From the NCBI GenBank assembly GCA_964596985.1, contig CAZQWG010000004.1, positions 62,001-126,000 of the forward strand: 64,000 nucleotides of DNA. Direction: 5' to 3'. A model generated the notes under the pieces. That model searched no databases, was not told where the DNA came from, and worked only from the letters and a program-made list of their open reading frames with translations. This document shows positions 34,044 through 43,041 of the stretch, in pieces. Source of the stretch: GCA-020345945 sp964596985 (lineage in GTDB: Archaea > Thermoproteota > Bathyarchaeia > RBG-16-48-13 > GCA-020345945). Numbering within the stretch: position 1 is the first letter of the stretch; every line of letters starts with the position of its first letter. Both the position numbers and the translations under genes were made by a program.

Positions 34044-35912
34044 CTAATCGCTGGAGAAGAAGACAGGTCTCTTCGAGAGGTATTTCGGCATATACAGTGG
34101 TTCGAAGACCTTCCCTTCCAGTTGTGGTTTCAATAGATGCAAGAATTCTTTCTGCGTCATAATCTTGACATCCTTTTCCCCTCGTACTCTAACCGAAAGG
34201 GTATTGGAACCCTCCTCTACGTCCCCTATGACCAAGATGTATGGTATCCACTCGGTCTCCGCGTCTCTAATCTTCTTTGAGACCGTTCCTTCGCGATCGT
34301 CGAGATCTGCTCTGATGCTCGAAGTACCCAGTTCCGTGAGGATCTTCTGACAGTATTTCTTACTCTTTTCGCTCACAGGTAAGATCCTCACTTGGGTAGG
34401 AGATAACCAGAGTGGGAACCGAGGGGTTTCCCTTTGGTCTATTGAGATCGCTGCTGACTCCAATGTTGCGTAGATTACACGTTCTATTGCCCCGCTGGGG
34501 GAGGTATGCAGGATCGTCGGATTCTTGGTCTTCCCCTCCTTATCCACATAAGTAATATCATATCTCTGTGCGCTTTCCACGTCGATCTGAACGGTTGACA
34601 ATGCGGCAGCTTTGCCGATAAACTCCACAAAGTTGAACTCAAACTTCAGTATCCAGTAGAAATCCCGTTTATCGAGGATTTCGAGAAGGATCGGTTTATT
34701 CAGCCTCTTCGCTAGTGACAGTATCCAATCCTGGTTAGACTCGTAGAATTCGCGTACCGTGCGGAACGCTGTCTCATACTTGAAATCGAAGTCATCCATC
34801 AAGGTTACGGAGAGGTTGAATTGCCTTTCGAACTCCTCGACTGCTTGATCAACGTCTGCACATAGAGTATGGAGGTCTGGCATAGTGAAGCATCTTAGAC
34901 GACGAAGTCCGACGACTTCGCCGCTTCTCTCCTTCCTGAAGCTGTATTTGGTTAGCTCGTAGATCCTGAGAGGAAGATTCTTGTAGCTCAGAGTCGCCTT
35001 GGAGGCGAGAGAGAACTGACCGAAGTCTCCTGCGAAACGTAGGAAGAACTCGCGTTTCTCGTCTCCAGAGACTCGGTACTGACGTTCCGGGAACTTCGAG
35101 ACTTGTTCCCGGATAATCGGGTTTTCAACATCGTACATGATGGGGGTCTCAACGTATTGGCCTCCAAGTTCAAGAACTCGTTTCTCTACCTGTCGCTCGA
35201 CTAGGCTTCTCATCAACCTGCCCTTCGGCCACCATCGGAGATTCCCAATATCGCTCATCGGCTCGTAGTCGGCAAGCTCGTGTCTACGCATCAGTCGGAC
35301 ATGAGGGGGTTGGACGGTCACTAACCTACTGTGTTCAGTAGCCTCATATCTGACGAACTTCTCGAAATCTCCCCCCTTCTCAAAGGAGTAATCTTCGATG
35401 GGGATTAGTTCACCCTTAGGGGTGAGTACGTAGAACTTCGATGGAGTATGCTCCCTCTCCTTGGCGAGGACAGTCTCCGTAGCAGCTTCCGCGTGGATGC
35501 TGCGAGAGAGCTCTGAGAGCGGATGACCTTTGCATTTGATTGTGAAGGATTTATACCAGCCAAAGGGGCTACGTTCAACCACGTATCCTCTGTCTCCGAT
35601 TTGAGATTCGATTCTGGCAAGAATCGGTATTGCGGTGTTTGAGGAAGCAAGCGAAGAGGAGAGGTGGGCGTACGGGTAGACCATTATCCGTTCAGCTTTG
35701 ACTCTCTTCGCCACTTCTATGATAGCTTCCACTGAACGAGTAGCGATCTCGTCTGCGGCTTTTCCATCATCCTTTTCGACCGTGCAAAATGCAACAAGGG
35801 GTTCCTCCATATGAGAGGTTTTCTTTTCGTCTTCGATCTCTTCAGCATTCTTGATCGCTTTGGATTCAACCTTGTATTCGAAGAAGTCGGAGTGTATCAA
35901 CAGAATTCGCAT
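34044..35912 (-). CDS. thrS: Threonyl-tRNA synthetase, archaeal type
   Basis: A 622-residue class II synthetase. Residues 1-140 are the archaea-specific editing domain of D-aminoacyl-tRNA-deacylase fold (MRILLIHSDFFEYKVE), which removes serine from tRNA-Thr. The catalytic core shows motif 1 (GQYVETPIMYDVENP), motif 2 (FRKERSGEVVGLRRLRCFTMPD) and motif 3 (SAAISIDQRETPRFPLWLSPTQVRILP region). The anticodon-binding domain ends the protein. Full length and intact, it also bears on lineage, because some Crenarchaeota split these functions. Confidence 0.96.
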   Translation of the reverse strand: MRILLIHSDFFEYKVESKAIKNAEEIEDEKKTSHMEEPLVAFCTVEKDDGKAADEIATRSVEAIIEVAKRVKAERIMVYPYAHLSSSLASSNTAIPILARIESQIGDRGYVVERSPFGWYKSFTIKCKGHPLSELSRSIHAEAATETVLAKEREHTPSKFYVLTPKGELIPIEDYSFEKGGDFEKFVRYEATEHSRLVTVQPPHVRLMRRHELADYEPMSDIGNLRWWPKGRLMRSLVERQVEKRVLELGGQYVETPIMYDVENPIIREQVSKFPERQYRVSGDEKREFFLRFAGDFGQFSLASKATLSYKNLPLRIYELTKYSFRKERSGEVVGLRRLRCFTMPDLHTLCADVDQAVEEFERQFNLSVTLMDDFDFKYETAFRTVREFYESNQDWILSLAKRLNKPILLEILDKRDFYWILKFEFNFVEFIGKAAALSTVQIDVESAQRYDITYVDKEGKTKNPTILHTSPSGAIERVIYATLESAAISIDQRETPRFPLWLSPTQVRILPVSEKSKKYCQKILTELGTSSIRADLDDREGTVSKKIRDAETEWIPYILVIGDVEEGSNTLSVRVRGEKDVKIMTQKEFLHLLKPQLEGKVFEPLYMPKYLSKRPVFFSSD

Positions 35913-36029
35913 GTCTTATCTCTGCCCCTTGGAATCGATTCGTAGAATGTAAGAGAATACCAAATGAGGCTAAATAAGGCAACTGTTCAGATTGGATTCT
36001 ACTGGCTGTGCGTATTTACCTATTAAAAG

Positions 36030-36242
36030 TCACCTGAATGTGTTAAACCGCCATTTTTCCAGTCTGTTTCGTTTCTTTGACTTCTTCTTGTATTCCTTAT
36101 AGTGGGTAAGGCAGAGATATCCTCTGCGGGAACCGGATAATTTGAAGCCTACCTCGCTTACCTTGACGGCTGACACAGACCTTACGGCTTGCTTGGTGCA
36201 CCCTTCTATGCTACAGGTCTGTCCTTTGCTTATTCTTCCCAT
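36030..36242 (-). CDS. Small basic zinc-finger protein
   Basis: A 70-residue protein with one probable zinc site, CSIEGC near residue 10 and CLTHYKEYKKK near residue 44 (C-x4-C and C-x2-H). The sequence is basic, with SGSRRGYLC before the second pair, as in small archaeal proteins that I recall only as conserved hypotheticals; RNA or ribosome binding is possible. ATG 36242. It is divergent from the DUF123 gene. Confidence 0.7.
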   Translation of the reverse strand: MGRISKGQTCSIEGCTKQAVRSVSAVKVSEVGFKLSGSRRGYLCLTHYKEYKKKSKKRNRLEKWRFNTFR

Positions 36243-36338
36243 TCTATCGCCCGATTGCCAGTTAGAGCGTATACTTTGTTAACGTCAACTGCAGATAAAA
36301 AGGTGTGGCGCTTTTCTTGGTTTGAACGTTGTCGGGAT

Positions 36339-36845
36339 GTGAAATGTTTGACTCCCGGTAGGTACCCAGATCTATCTCTTATCCCGTCAAGAAGCGGCAT
36401 CTACTCGATCGGCATCCAACTCATGGAACCTCTTGAGGTGAGCGTCCGAAAGAAACCCTACAGACTGGAAGCTGGAACGTATGTGTATACGGGATCAGCC
36501 TTGGGGAAGGGCAGCAACCTTCACGCTAGGATTGCAAGACACCTTTCAGAATGGAAGAAGACCCACTGGCACATAGACCAGATCACAAACTCTGTGCATG
36601 CTTCGATACTATTTATCGTCTTCTCTGAGACTTCACAAAAGGAGGAGTGTAACGTGAACAAGTCTATTGCGGAGATTACGCAAGCCAGGGTTCCGGCACC
36701 CGGCTTCGGGTCTTCGGATTGTCGATCTGAATGCCAATCTCACCTACTATTATTGGGGAAGGAAGGAGTTATGACTCGAGTAGTCAAAGCCTATGAGCTT
36801 TCAGGGTTGAATGCAAGAGCATTAGGGTTAAAAGATAAGGGTTGA
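36339..36845 (+). CDS. DUF123 / GIY-YIG-like protein
   Basis: About 168 residues matching DUF123 (PF01986), a domain related to the GIY-YIG nuclease fold. Motifs seen are RSGIYSIGIQL (GIY-like), GTYVYTGSALGKGSNLHARIARHL (YIG-like, with RxxRH) and KTHWHIDQITN, then a Cys-containing end (GFGSSDCRSECQSHL). The frame is open to 36189 but the extra residues overlap the divergent gene; GTG 36339 (about 40 nt after an AGATAAAAAG TATA near 36292) is the preferred start. Biological role unknown. Confidence 0.82.
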   Translation: MKCLTPGRYPDLSLIPSRSGIYSIGIQLMEPLEVSVRKKPYRLEAGTYVYTGSALGKGSNLHARIARHLSEWKKTHWHIDQITNSVHASILFIVFSETSQKEECNVNKSIAEITQARVPAPGFGSSDCRSECQSHLLLLGKEGVMTRVVKAYELSGLNARALGLKDKG

Positions 36846-36934
36846 AGAACAATAGAAAGGTCAAATCAGGGCGCTCATGCATCGGCGTGTCTCCTAGTCT
36901 TGCCTTGCTTGGAATGTTTCAATGAGGAAGACGT

Positions 36935-37543
36935 ATGCTCACCGCACTCAAGGAGGAATTTCGTAGACGATCCCAATTCTTGGTTTCGTCCCTCCACTCC
37001 ACTGGTCTGACACCAAACCAAGTAACTATACTCGGCTTTTTCTTGGCGTTTCTCTCCTCAGTACTGTATTATGGTGGGAGGAGTGAAATCCGGCTCATAC
37101 CGCTAGGGGGATTGGTCCTCTTTTTTTCGGGTCTCTGTGACGCCCTTGATGGGGCACTAGCCGAGACATACGGTCAAACCACGATCTTCGGAGGAATCCT
37201 TGATTCTACACTCGATCGACTGGGGGAAGCCCTCGTAATCTCTTCAATCATGCTGGCTCGCCTCTGCAATCTAGGAATTGGGTTACTCGCTCTGACTTCA
37301 TCGTTTGCTGTAAGCTACATCAGGTCAAGAGCAGAAATGGACGGAATCGTCATGAGCAACATCGGGATTGCAGAGAGAGCAGAGAGAATATTGGTTTTAG
37401 TAATCGCAAGCTTCTTCCGAGCGCTTGATATCGGAATTGCAATTCTCGCGATACTCTCTACAATCACAGTTTTTCAAAGACTTGTACATGTATCCCGAGT
37501 AGGCAATACGCCTAACCCAGACGGTCTAAGGAAGCCTCAATGA
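36935..37543 (+). CDS. CDP-alcohol phosphatidyltransferase (archaetidylinositol-phosphate-synthase-like)
   Basis: A 202-residue integral membrane enzyme of phospholipid head-group synthesis. The CDP-alcohol motif reads D-ALDG-ALAE-x8-G-GIL-D-STL-D, within residues around 68-94. All acidic residues are present, but the position normally Arg (DGxxAR) is Glu. Six spans are visible. LTPNQVTILGF near residue 25 is typical. Archaeal relatives make archaetidylinositol phosphate or archaetidylserine. Its 3' end overlaps the convergent padR-like gene by 32 nt. Confidence 0.85.
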   Translation: MLTALKEEFRRRSQFLVSSLHSTGLTPNQVTILGFFLAFLSSVLYYGGRSEIRLIPLGGLVLFFSGLCDALDGALAETYGQTTIFGGILDSTLDRLGEALVISSIMLARLCNLGIGLLALTSSFAVSYIRSRAEMDGIVMSNIGIAERAERILVLVIASFFRALDIGIAILAILSTITVFQRLVHVSRVGNTPNPDGLRKPQ

Positions 37544-37829
37544 ACTTACGACCCCTCCTCAGGGTCTTCAGCCCCTCATCGGTTGTCTCATAGTATATCC
37601 GATCAGGCCTCCCGAACACAGAGATCTTTTTTCCAGTACGGATGAGCCCCTCTCTCTCCATCTTATGCAATACGACATATACCGTCACGGTGGCAACCGG
37701 TATCTCGAACCGTTCAACCAGCGCCTTCTTGATCTCATAGGCGTACATAGACCTCTCGCCAAGCATCTTGAGAATGTAAAGCCACAGATTCTCCTTCGTA
37801 AGTTTCCGGACTAGACGTTCAAATGCCAA
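37512..37829 (-). CDS. PadR-family transcriptional regulator
   Basis: A 105-residue winged-helix protein of PadR type: LWLYILKMLGERSMYAYEIKK, then TVTVYVVLHKMEREGLI (recognition helix region) and the wing GRPDRIYYETTDEG. The short C-terminal part suggests a minimal PadR without the long dimerisation helix. Target genes are unknown. It overlaps the lipid-synthase gene tail to tail. Confidence 0.88.
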   Translation of the reverse strand: MAFERLVRKLTKENLWLYILKMLGERSMYAYEIKKALVERFEIPVATVTVYVVLHKMEREGLIRTGKKISVFGRPDRIYYETTDEGLKTLRRGRKFIEASLDRLG

Positions 37830-37975
37830 TTCAGCCTCTCACCGGGGACAAGGGGTAGGGGATCTGTCCACTTCCAAATCTCATCGATCGAAAGAAAAGG
37901 ATTTCCGCGACTCCCAAACGCAGTACTAAGGTCGACTGTAAAACTCGTCAAGACGTATCATTCAGAAAGCAACGA

Positions 37976-38251
37976 CTACTCTCTTTTCCTTAGTTCTCTC
38001 GACCGTACTTTTACAACCCGCCGATGGACCGCACAAGAAACACAATAGTATCTTGTCTTTCTCTCGTGAGGGAGGATTGCACCTTGAGCTCGAAGTTCCT
38101 TCCCTAATTGCCTATCCACCAATGAGACCCATCTTGTGGACCGCTTTGCTTTGTCGCGGGGAACAAGACCGCCACAGGAGGAACACTGAACCAGATTGGT
38201 CTTTCCCTTACCTCCCTTCGACCGTCCGCCGCTTCTCCTTTTCTTTGGCAT
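37976..38251 (-). CDS. rps26e: Ribosomal protein eS26
   Basis: A 91-residue eukaryote-type small-subunit protein that lines the mRNA exit channel. It has the N-terminal basic start MPKKRRSGGRSKGGKG, the zinc cysteines CSSCGGLVPRDKAK and YYCVSCAVHRRVVKVRSRE. ATG 38251 is chosen over the upstream in-frame start because it gives the family N-terminus. The presence of eS26 is useful for lineage: it occurs in TACK and Asgard archaea and eukaryotes. Confidence 0.93.
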   Translation of the reverse strand: MPKKRRSGGRSKGGKGKTNLVQCSSCGGLVPRDKAKRSTRWVSLVDRQLGKELRAQGAILPHERKTRYYCVSCAVHRRVVKVRSRELRKRE

Positions 38252-38319
38252 GAAGACCGTCCTCAACTGTACATAGGGGCAACTTAAAAGTTCCGAATTC
38301 TACAGGGAGAAATAGAAAC

Positions 38320-39234
38320 ATGGGCGTTTCCTTTGACCTGATTGTGGTCGGGCATCAGACGATAGATGAGATCAGTTTGCCGGGACAACCGACCAGAAAA
38401 AGCCCTGGTGGAGCAGTCATCTTCGCGTCGTTGACGGCGGCTGGATTGGGCATGAAGACAGCCATTGTCTCGCGGGTCGGGGGCGATTTTCCGGAAGAGT
38501 ACGTCTGTTGGCTTAGTCGTCGAGGGGTTTGCGTAGACTGGTTGGTACGGGACGGTCTCTCTAAAACCTCAAGATTCGAGATCCAATACCGGGAAGGACT
38601 GGATGAGAGATGTCTGAGGTTGATAACCCGTTGCAGCGATATTCTCCCGGAAGATATGCCTGCTAATGGGAATGCGAGAGCAATTCATTTGGGTTCGGTA
38701 GCCGGAGAGATATCGCTAGAAACAGCGAAGTCTGCCAGAAAGATCTCCAGTCTACTCTCCGTCGATCTTCAAGGGTGCGTAAGAGAATTCGATTCAGGAG
38801 GAGAACTGACGCTAACGAAGGAGGTGGACCCGAGGCTCTTTGAGCTCGTTGACATAGTAAAAGTCTCCCAGAACGAGCTTACCTTGGCTCTCTGCTGCGA
38901 GACGCCAAGAGAAGCAATGGGTAAGTTGAACCTCCGAAGCGAGAAGATCCTTGTGGTGACCCGTGGAAAAAGAGGGGCAACGATCCTAAGGGGGGACGAG
39001 ACTGTTGAGATGCCGGCCTATCCCCTGGGAGAGGTTCGAGATCCAACGGGTGCGGGGGATGCCTTCATGGGGGCATTTGTCTCGGAACTAGCCCGCGGGG
39101 CTAGTCTCTCTGGTGCTGCAGCAATGGGATCGGCTGCTGCTTCCATTGTAGTGGAAGGCGTTGGTCCTTCCTCCTTCGGGACGAGACAAGAGGTCTCGGA
39201 GAGGGCACGCTACATTCTGGGACACTTACAGTAG
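38320..39234 (+). CDS. PfkB/ribokinase-family kinase
   Basis: A 304-residue sugar or nucleoside kinase. PfkB signature 1 is near the N-terminus (SPGGAVIFASLTAAGLGMKTAIVSRVGGD) and signature 2 near the end (EVRDPTGAGDAFMGAFVSELARG, with the catalytic Asp). VSQNELTLAL is the usual conserved block before it. The sequence does not decide between ribose, inositol, cytidine and other substrates. The start is ATG 38320. Confidence 0.9.
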   Translation: MGVSFDLIVVGHQTIDEISLPGQPTRKSPGGAVIFASLTAAGLGMKTAIVSRVGGDFPEEYVCWLSRRGVCVDWLVRDGLSKTSRFEIQYREGLDERCLRLITRCSDILPEDMPANGNARAIHLGSVAGEISLETAKSARKISSLLSVDLQGCVREFDSGGELTLTKEVDPRLFELVDIVKVSQNELTLALCCETPREAMGKLNLRSEKILVVTRGKRGATILRGDETVEMPAYPLGEVRDPTGAGDAFMGAFVSELARGASLSGAAAMGSAAASIVVEGVGPSSFGTRQEVSERARYILGHLQ

Positions 39235-39348
39235 AGAATACTGTCAAATATCTACCGTACTGGAGTAAACCCTGGGAGAGACCCCGAAAGCATCTTAAGA
39301 AGACTAGGATGGAGGAGTGTTCAACTCAAGAGTTCCTAACCCGTCGGT

Positions 39349-39558
39349 GTGAATCAGGAAAGGAAGGCTATGCGTGAAAATCTCGAAAGAAAAAGGGAAG
39401 GAAAAATGCGAATTATTGGCTGGCTGCTGATTTCTTTTGGGCTTCTTGCAATGTCTGGAGGGCTTTTTCTTGAACAGAAATCTCCGCCAACAATATCCTC
39501 TGCCGGGTTGATCCTCGCTCTCGCTGGAATGACTGTGTTAGCTAGAGAGATAGGATAA
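39349..39558 (+). CDS. Small two-span membrane protein
   Basis: A frame of up to 69 residues with a basic N-terminus and two hydrophobic segments (IIGWLLISFGLLAMSGGLF and ISSAGLILALAGMTVLA). GTG 39349, ATG 39370 and ATG 39406 are possible starts; the last, after AAGGGAAGG, encodes just the two spans. No family is recognised. It lies between the kinase and the convergent MTAP gene. Confidence 0.5.
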   Translation: MNQERKAMRENLERKREGKMRIIGWLLISFGLLAMSGGLFLEQKSPPTISSAGLILALAGMTVLAREIG

Positions 39559-39601
39559 GCGCAGTGAGAGAGGAGTCTGGGATTCAAAGGAAGAAGAGGG
39601 G

Positions 39602-40462
39602 CTAGGCCACCGCTCCCGAGAGGGCGTCTTTGCAGGGACACCTGCGTGTTTTGCCGACGACCGATATTGCCCGTGAGAGAACCCTCCTCACCTTCTCTAT
39701 ATTCTGCCCAAAGATCTGAGCGACTTCTTCGTGGGTTATCTTCTCAGGGCCGGTGCCTGCAGCGTAGTTTGTCGACATAGCGACAGACCCGTAACACATA
39801 GCCAATTCACGGGCTAGAACGCATTCTGGGACATTCGTCATGCCCACCACATCCGCACCCCAGATTCTGAACGTTCGGATCTCCGCGGCGGTCTCAAACC
39901 GTGAGCCTTCTGTACATATATACGTTCCAGCACCGAAGAAAGGTATCCCTAACTCTTCGCATGCAGAGATCATCGCCTTCCTTATCTCAGGGCAGTAGGG
40001 TTGAGTAACGTCGATATGGACAACGCTCTTGATCGGTGGCTTATCCGCCCAAACCGTGACTGGGGTTTTCCCGTCGAAGAAGGTAGATGGGCGGCTCTTT
40101 GTAGCGTCGAGGAACTGATCCAGTACTACGAGAGTTCCTGGTTTGATTGCAGGATTTATTGAACCACAAGCTTGACTGGTGAAGATACGTTCCACCCCGA
40201 GCATCCTTAACCCATAGATGTTGGCTCGATAATTCACTAAGTAAGGCGGTACCGCGTGTCTCACTTCCGCGGACCCGGGAGCGGAGTGCCTCGGAAGAAA
40301 AGCGGTCTTCGCTCCAGAGATCTCGCCAACTTCAACCCTCGGGGTCTTGCCAAAAGGGGTTTCAATGAATAGGTGGTCAGGATTCTCCAAGAGCTGATAC
40401 AATCCAGAACCGCCTATAATTGCAAGCTTGACCGGGAAAACATCGGTGAGTGAAACCTTCAT
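39602..40462 (-). CDS. mtnP: S-methyl-5'-thioadenosine phosphorylase
   Basis: A 286-residue purine-nucleoside-phosphorylase-family enzyme of methylthioadenosine salvage. Motifs are AIIGGSGLYQL, FLPRHSAPGSAEVRHAVPPY (phosphate and substrate residues), GVERIFTSQACGSINP and VVGMTNVPECVLARELAMCY. The C-terminal CPCKDAL is the CxC disulfide pattern of thermophilic archaeal enzymes. ATG 40462 follows a strong TGTGGAGGATAC ribosome site, and a minus-strand TATA (CTATTATATG, near 40508) lies upstream. Confidence 0.93.
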   Translation of the reverse strand: MKVSLTDVFPVKLAIIGGSGLYQLLENPDHLFIETPFGKTPRVEVGEISGAKTAFLPRHSAPGSAEVRHAVPPYLVNYRANIYGLRMLGVERIFTSQACGSINPAIKPGTLVVLDQFLDATKSRPSTFFDGKTPVTVWADKPPIKSVVHIDVTQPYCPEIRKAMISACEELGIPFFGAGTYICTEGSRFETAAEIRTFRIWGADVVGMTNVPECVLARELAMCYGSVAMSTNYAAGTGPEKITHEEVAQIFGQNIEKVRRVLSRAISVVGKTRRCPCKDALSGAVA

Positions 40463-40658
40463 CGTGTATCCTCCACAGGATACTGGATGACTAGGTGACA
40501 ACCCTACATATAATAGATCTGCGACGTTTCCCTGATGACCCGGATGGACAGCCTTTTTATTATCACGATCATATAATCAGCCTTCCAGACCATTCAATGA
40601 AATCTTCACACCAAACGAAGTCGTGTATTGGAAGCATAGGAATCGCTTCGGTCAGTGG

Positions 40659-41393
40659 ATGGGGGCTAATAAGATTCTAGAGCTGTTGCAGTTCCTGTCA
40701 ATTATCAGTCTAGGACCGATACTGGCCTGTCTGGCGTATCTCGGTTCAGAAAAAATGCCGGGGAAGGTGTCTCTAAGCCTAGTAATATACTCGTACATCT
40801 ACGGAGCGGTTGGCTGTGCCCTATCGGTCTTGCTGATCGAGAACCTTGTAAGCGTCTTGTATGAGGTAACGAGCGTCGGATACTTCAGAGTAATGGTTCA
40901 GGGAAGGGGCATTCTTCTTTTTACTCCGACGTTGTTCTTCTTCCCGTTCGTAGAGGAATCGCTGAAGGTCATGGGAGTCGCAAGATTGCTTTCAAGTGGT
41001 GAAAAGAATGAAAAACAAGCAGTGGTGTTAGGATTCTTCTCTGGAATCGGATTCTCTTCCTCAATAAACCTGGTTAAGGCGACGGTCTTCTTTACAAAGA
41101 ATGAGCTGGCGACGTGGTTTCTCTCCCAGATCCTTGAAAGCTTTTCTCACATAATGGTTCATGCAGGGACTACTGGTCTTCTATCCTACTTCTTGAATCG
41201 GATGATTCGGGGTGAAAGCTCGATTCCTTCTCTGCTAGGGGCGTATGTAGTCTTGGTTTTGGTTCATGTTGTCTATCGACTGATTCTTGCTCTGCGTGGC
41301 ATGGCAGGTCTCTACATTGAGGTCTGTCTGGTTGCCTTTGCAGTGTTATTCTCTGTGATGCTTGTTGTCTTTCTTAGAAAAAAGGGTCTTTAG
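40659..41393 (+). CDS. PrsW-like intramembrane protease family protein
   Basis: A 244-residue protein with about seven spans. FFPFVEESLKVMGVARLL (residues near 100) matches the EExxK motif of PrsW/CAAX-like glutamic proteases, and SHIMVHAGTTGLLSYF supplies the later histidine region. The middle motif (GFFSGIGFSSSIN) lacks the usual glutamate of GxGFExxEN, so activity is uncertain. ATG 40659 is preferred over GTG 40623. The substrate is unknown. Confidence 0.6.
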   Translation: MGANKILELLQFLSIISLGPILACLAYLGSEKMPGKVSLSLVIYSYIYGAVGCALSVLLIENLVSVLYEVTSVGYFRVMVQGRGILLFTPTLFFFPFVEESLKVMGVARLLSSGEKNEKQAVVLGFFSGIGFSSSINLVKATVFFTKNELATWFLSQILESFSHIMVHAGTTGLLSYFLNRMIRGESSIPSLLGAYVVLVLVHVVYRLILALRGMAGLYIEVCLVAFAVLFSVMLVVFLRKKGL

Positions 41394-41587
41394 ATGTCTC
41401 CTTTCTCATTTTCTTTCTTAGGGCGGGATACTCGGTAGAAGAAGTAGCTCGACCAGAAGGCGACAGCCAGCACCAGAACCCCTGCGGGCTGTTCGGATCT
41501 CCAACAGAGAAAGACGCCCAGAAACCACATCGAATAGGAGAACGCGAAAAGAGTTACGATTGAACGTTTCTTCGTTTCTTCACTCAT
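41390..41587 (-). CDS. Small two-span membrane protein
   Basis: A 65-residue protein from ATG 41587: basic start MSEETKKRSIV, two hydrophobic segments (FAFSYSMWFLGVFLCW and AGVLVLAVAFWSSYFFY) and a charged tail. Its stop overlaps the PrsW-like gene's stop by a few nt, tail to tail. No family recognised. Confidence 0.5.
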   Translation of the reverse strand: MSEETKKRSIVTLFAFSYSMWFLGVFLCWRSEQPAGVLVLAVAFWSSYFFYRVSRPKKENEKGDI

Positions 41588-41743
41588 CTGTACCAAGGAT
41601 TGCTTCTGCCTCCGTTCAGCCAAAGGCAACGCATGAGTAAACGGTTAACATGAATATCTTCGGAATCATTTCTTCCCTTCGAGTATCCAGTCCTCGCTGT
41701 ATTCATTACGAAAATATTTAAAGCATGTAGAATAGGAGTATTA

Positions 41744-41833
41744 GATGCTGTTATCTCGTTTCTGCAACGAATTTCTTGAGATCTTCGTTTCTTCGCAACT
41801 AGTATTCAAAGGAGGATTCTGTCTTGATGCGTG
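41744..41833 (+). CDS. Candidate 29-residue leader ORF
   Basis: ATG 41744 lies 27-34 nt after a TATA box (AAAATATTTAAAGC, 41710-41723), as expected for a leaderless start. The frame runs 29 codons and ends at 41833, overlapping the start of the Cys-rich protein (ATG 41827). The overlap suggests a translated leader, but the coding evidence is weak. Confidence 0.25.
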
Positions 41834-42117
41834 ATGAAAAGCGTTGTCATCCTTCGTGTGAGTTCTTCCGATGTGAACAGAAAGCCCTCATGAAGAAGGG
41901 GAACTTGTCTGTATGCAAATGGGGTGAAGACGAATGTCGAGGCCCCTCATGTAACTACGGCTCTTGTATCCGAGGAAGACTGTTGACGAACGGTCTGTGC
42001 GGGTTAGCGATCCGCCGGAAGACAAGAGATATCGATGAAGAAGAATTAGAAGAGGTTCAAGGGATAGAAGTGAGGGGAAAACTCTCCAAGAGACTTGGAG
42101 AAAGGGAAGTATTCTAG
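41827..42117 (+). CDS. Small cysteine-rich protein
   Basis: A 96-residue protein whose first 60 residues hold seven cysteines (CHPSCEFFRC, CKWGEDECRGPSC, CIRG, GLCG), likely binding one or two zinc ions or an iron-sulfur cluster. The acidic C-terminus is helical. ATG 41827 follows a good ribosome site (AAAGGAGG, 41808-41815). I know similar Cys-rich proteins only as archaeal conserved hypotheticals. It precedes adkA in the same direction. Confidence 0.65.
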   Translation: MRDEKRCHPSCEFFRCEQKALMKKGNLSVCKWGEDECRGPSCNYGSCIRGRLLTNGLCGLAIRRKTRDIDEEELEEVQGIEVRGKLSKRLGEREVF

Positions 42118-42217
42118 CTACCTTACACATTCTAAACTCCTCTTCAAGAATCAAAGACTTATCAATGGAGTTGTGACATGGTATCTCCATTGCCCGAAAC
42201 TTGGATGTACCCGAGGG

Positions 42218-42820
42218 ATGAATTTGAAAGTTGTATTGACCGCAGTTCCGGGAGCAGGAAAATCAACTATAATCAAGAAGATAGGGCAACTGAAAACGGA
42301 CATTAGTACCATCAATTTCGGAGACATAATGTTCGAGGCTGCCAAAGAGGAATTCGGAATCACAAACAGAGACCTTATGCGCAGCAAGCTAGGCCCAGAA
42401 GACTATAGACTCGTGCAAGCAATGGCGTCTAAGAAGATCGCCGAGATGGAAGGAAACGTGATAGTGGATACGCATTGCAGCATTCTCACGCCAAGAGGAT
42501 ACTACCCAGGGCTTCCGGAGGAGGTAGTGAAAGGATTGGAGCCGGATGTCATAGTATTGCTGGAATATGATCCCAGCGAGATTGCTGCAAGAAGAAACAG
42601 GGACATAGACTCATCTGAGAGAGTTGGCCGAGAGGTTGAGACAGCGGAAAGGATCGAGCTTCAACAGCAGATGAATAGAAGCTTTGCGGCTGCCTATGCG
42701 ACCCTGGCGCGGTCTTCGGTCAAGATCGTAAGTCTTAAGGAGAAAGAGAAATACGAGTATCAGCACGCCGATATCGCTTCGAAGGCAATAGTCGATCTGT
42801 TCGAGCAGTCCCAAAGATAG
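42218..42820 (+). CDS. adkA: Archaeal adenylate kinase
   Basis: A 200-residue archaeal-type adenylate kinase (AMP + ATP to 2 ADP). The P-loop is VVLTAVPGAGKSTIIKK (residues 4-20), followed by the AMP-site segment INFGDIMFEAAKEE, VIVDTHCSILTPRGYYPGLP and the lid region RRNRDIDSSERVG. ATG 42218 matches the family start; the frame is open to 42095 but without homology. It probably forms a run with the two genes downstream. Confidence 0.95.
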   Translation: MNLKVVLTAVPGAGKSTIIKKIGQLKTDISTINFGDIMFEAAKEEFGITNRDLMRSKLGPEDYRLVQAMASKKIAEMEGNVIVDTHCSILTPRGYYPGLPEEVVKGLEPDVIVLLEYDPSEIAARRNRDIDSSERVGREVETAERIELQQQMNRSFAAAYATLARSSVKIVSLKEKEKYEYQHADIASKAIVDLFEQSQR

Positions 42821-42869
42821 CCGAGGATTCATCGGTTCGATTGGGCATTGACGCAAGAGGCAAGAAGGA

Positions 42870-43019
42870 ATGACCCCCGCGGAGAAGAAGGTTATTGGAG
42901 CATTTATTCTCTTGTTAGGTTTGACCTTTCTAACCTTGGCTTTCCTGGGGAATGAAGTCGAGTATATCCGAGAGTTATTGAAGGTTACCTTCGCGCCAGA
43001 TATAGCAGGACTTCCATAA
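42870..43019 (+). CDS. 49-residue single-span membrane protein
   Basis: A short frame with a basic start (MTPAEKKVIG), one strong membrane segment (AFILLLGLTFLTLAFLG) and an amphipathic end. CAAGAAGGA immediately precedes ATG 42870. It lies between adkA and the ferredoxin-like membrane protein, 22 bp before the latter, and could be a small partner subunit. Confidence 0.6.
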   Translation: MTPAEKKVIGAFILLLGLTFLTLAFLGNEVEYIRELLKVTFAPDIAGLP

Positions 43020-43041
43020 CACCATACAATGAACACCTGGA

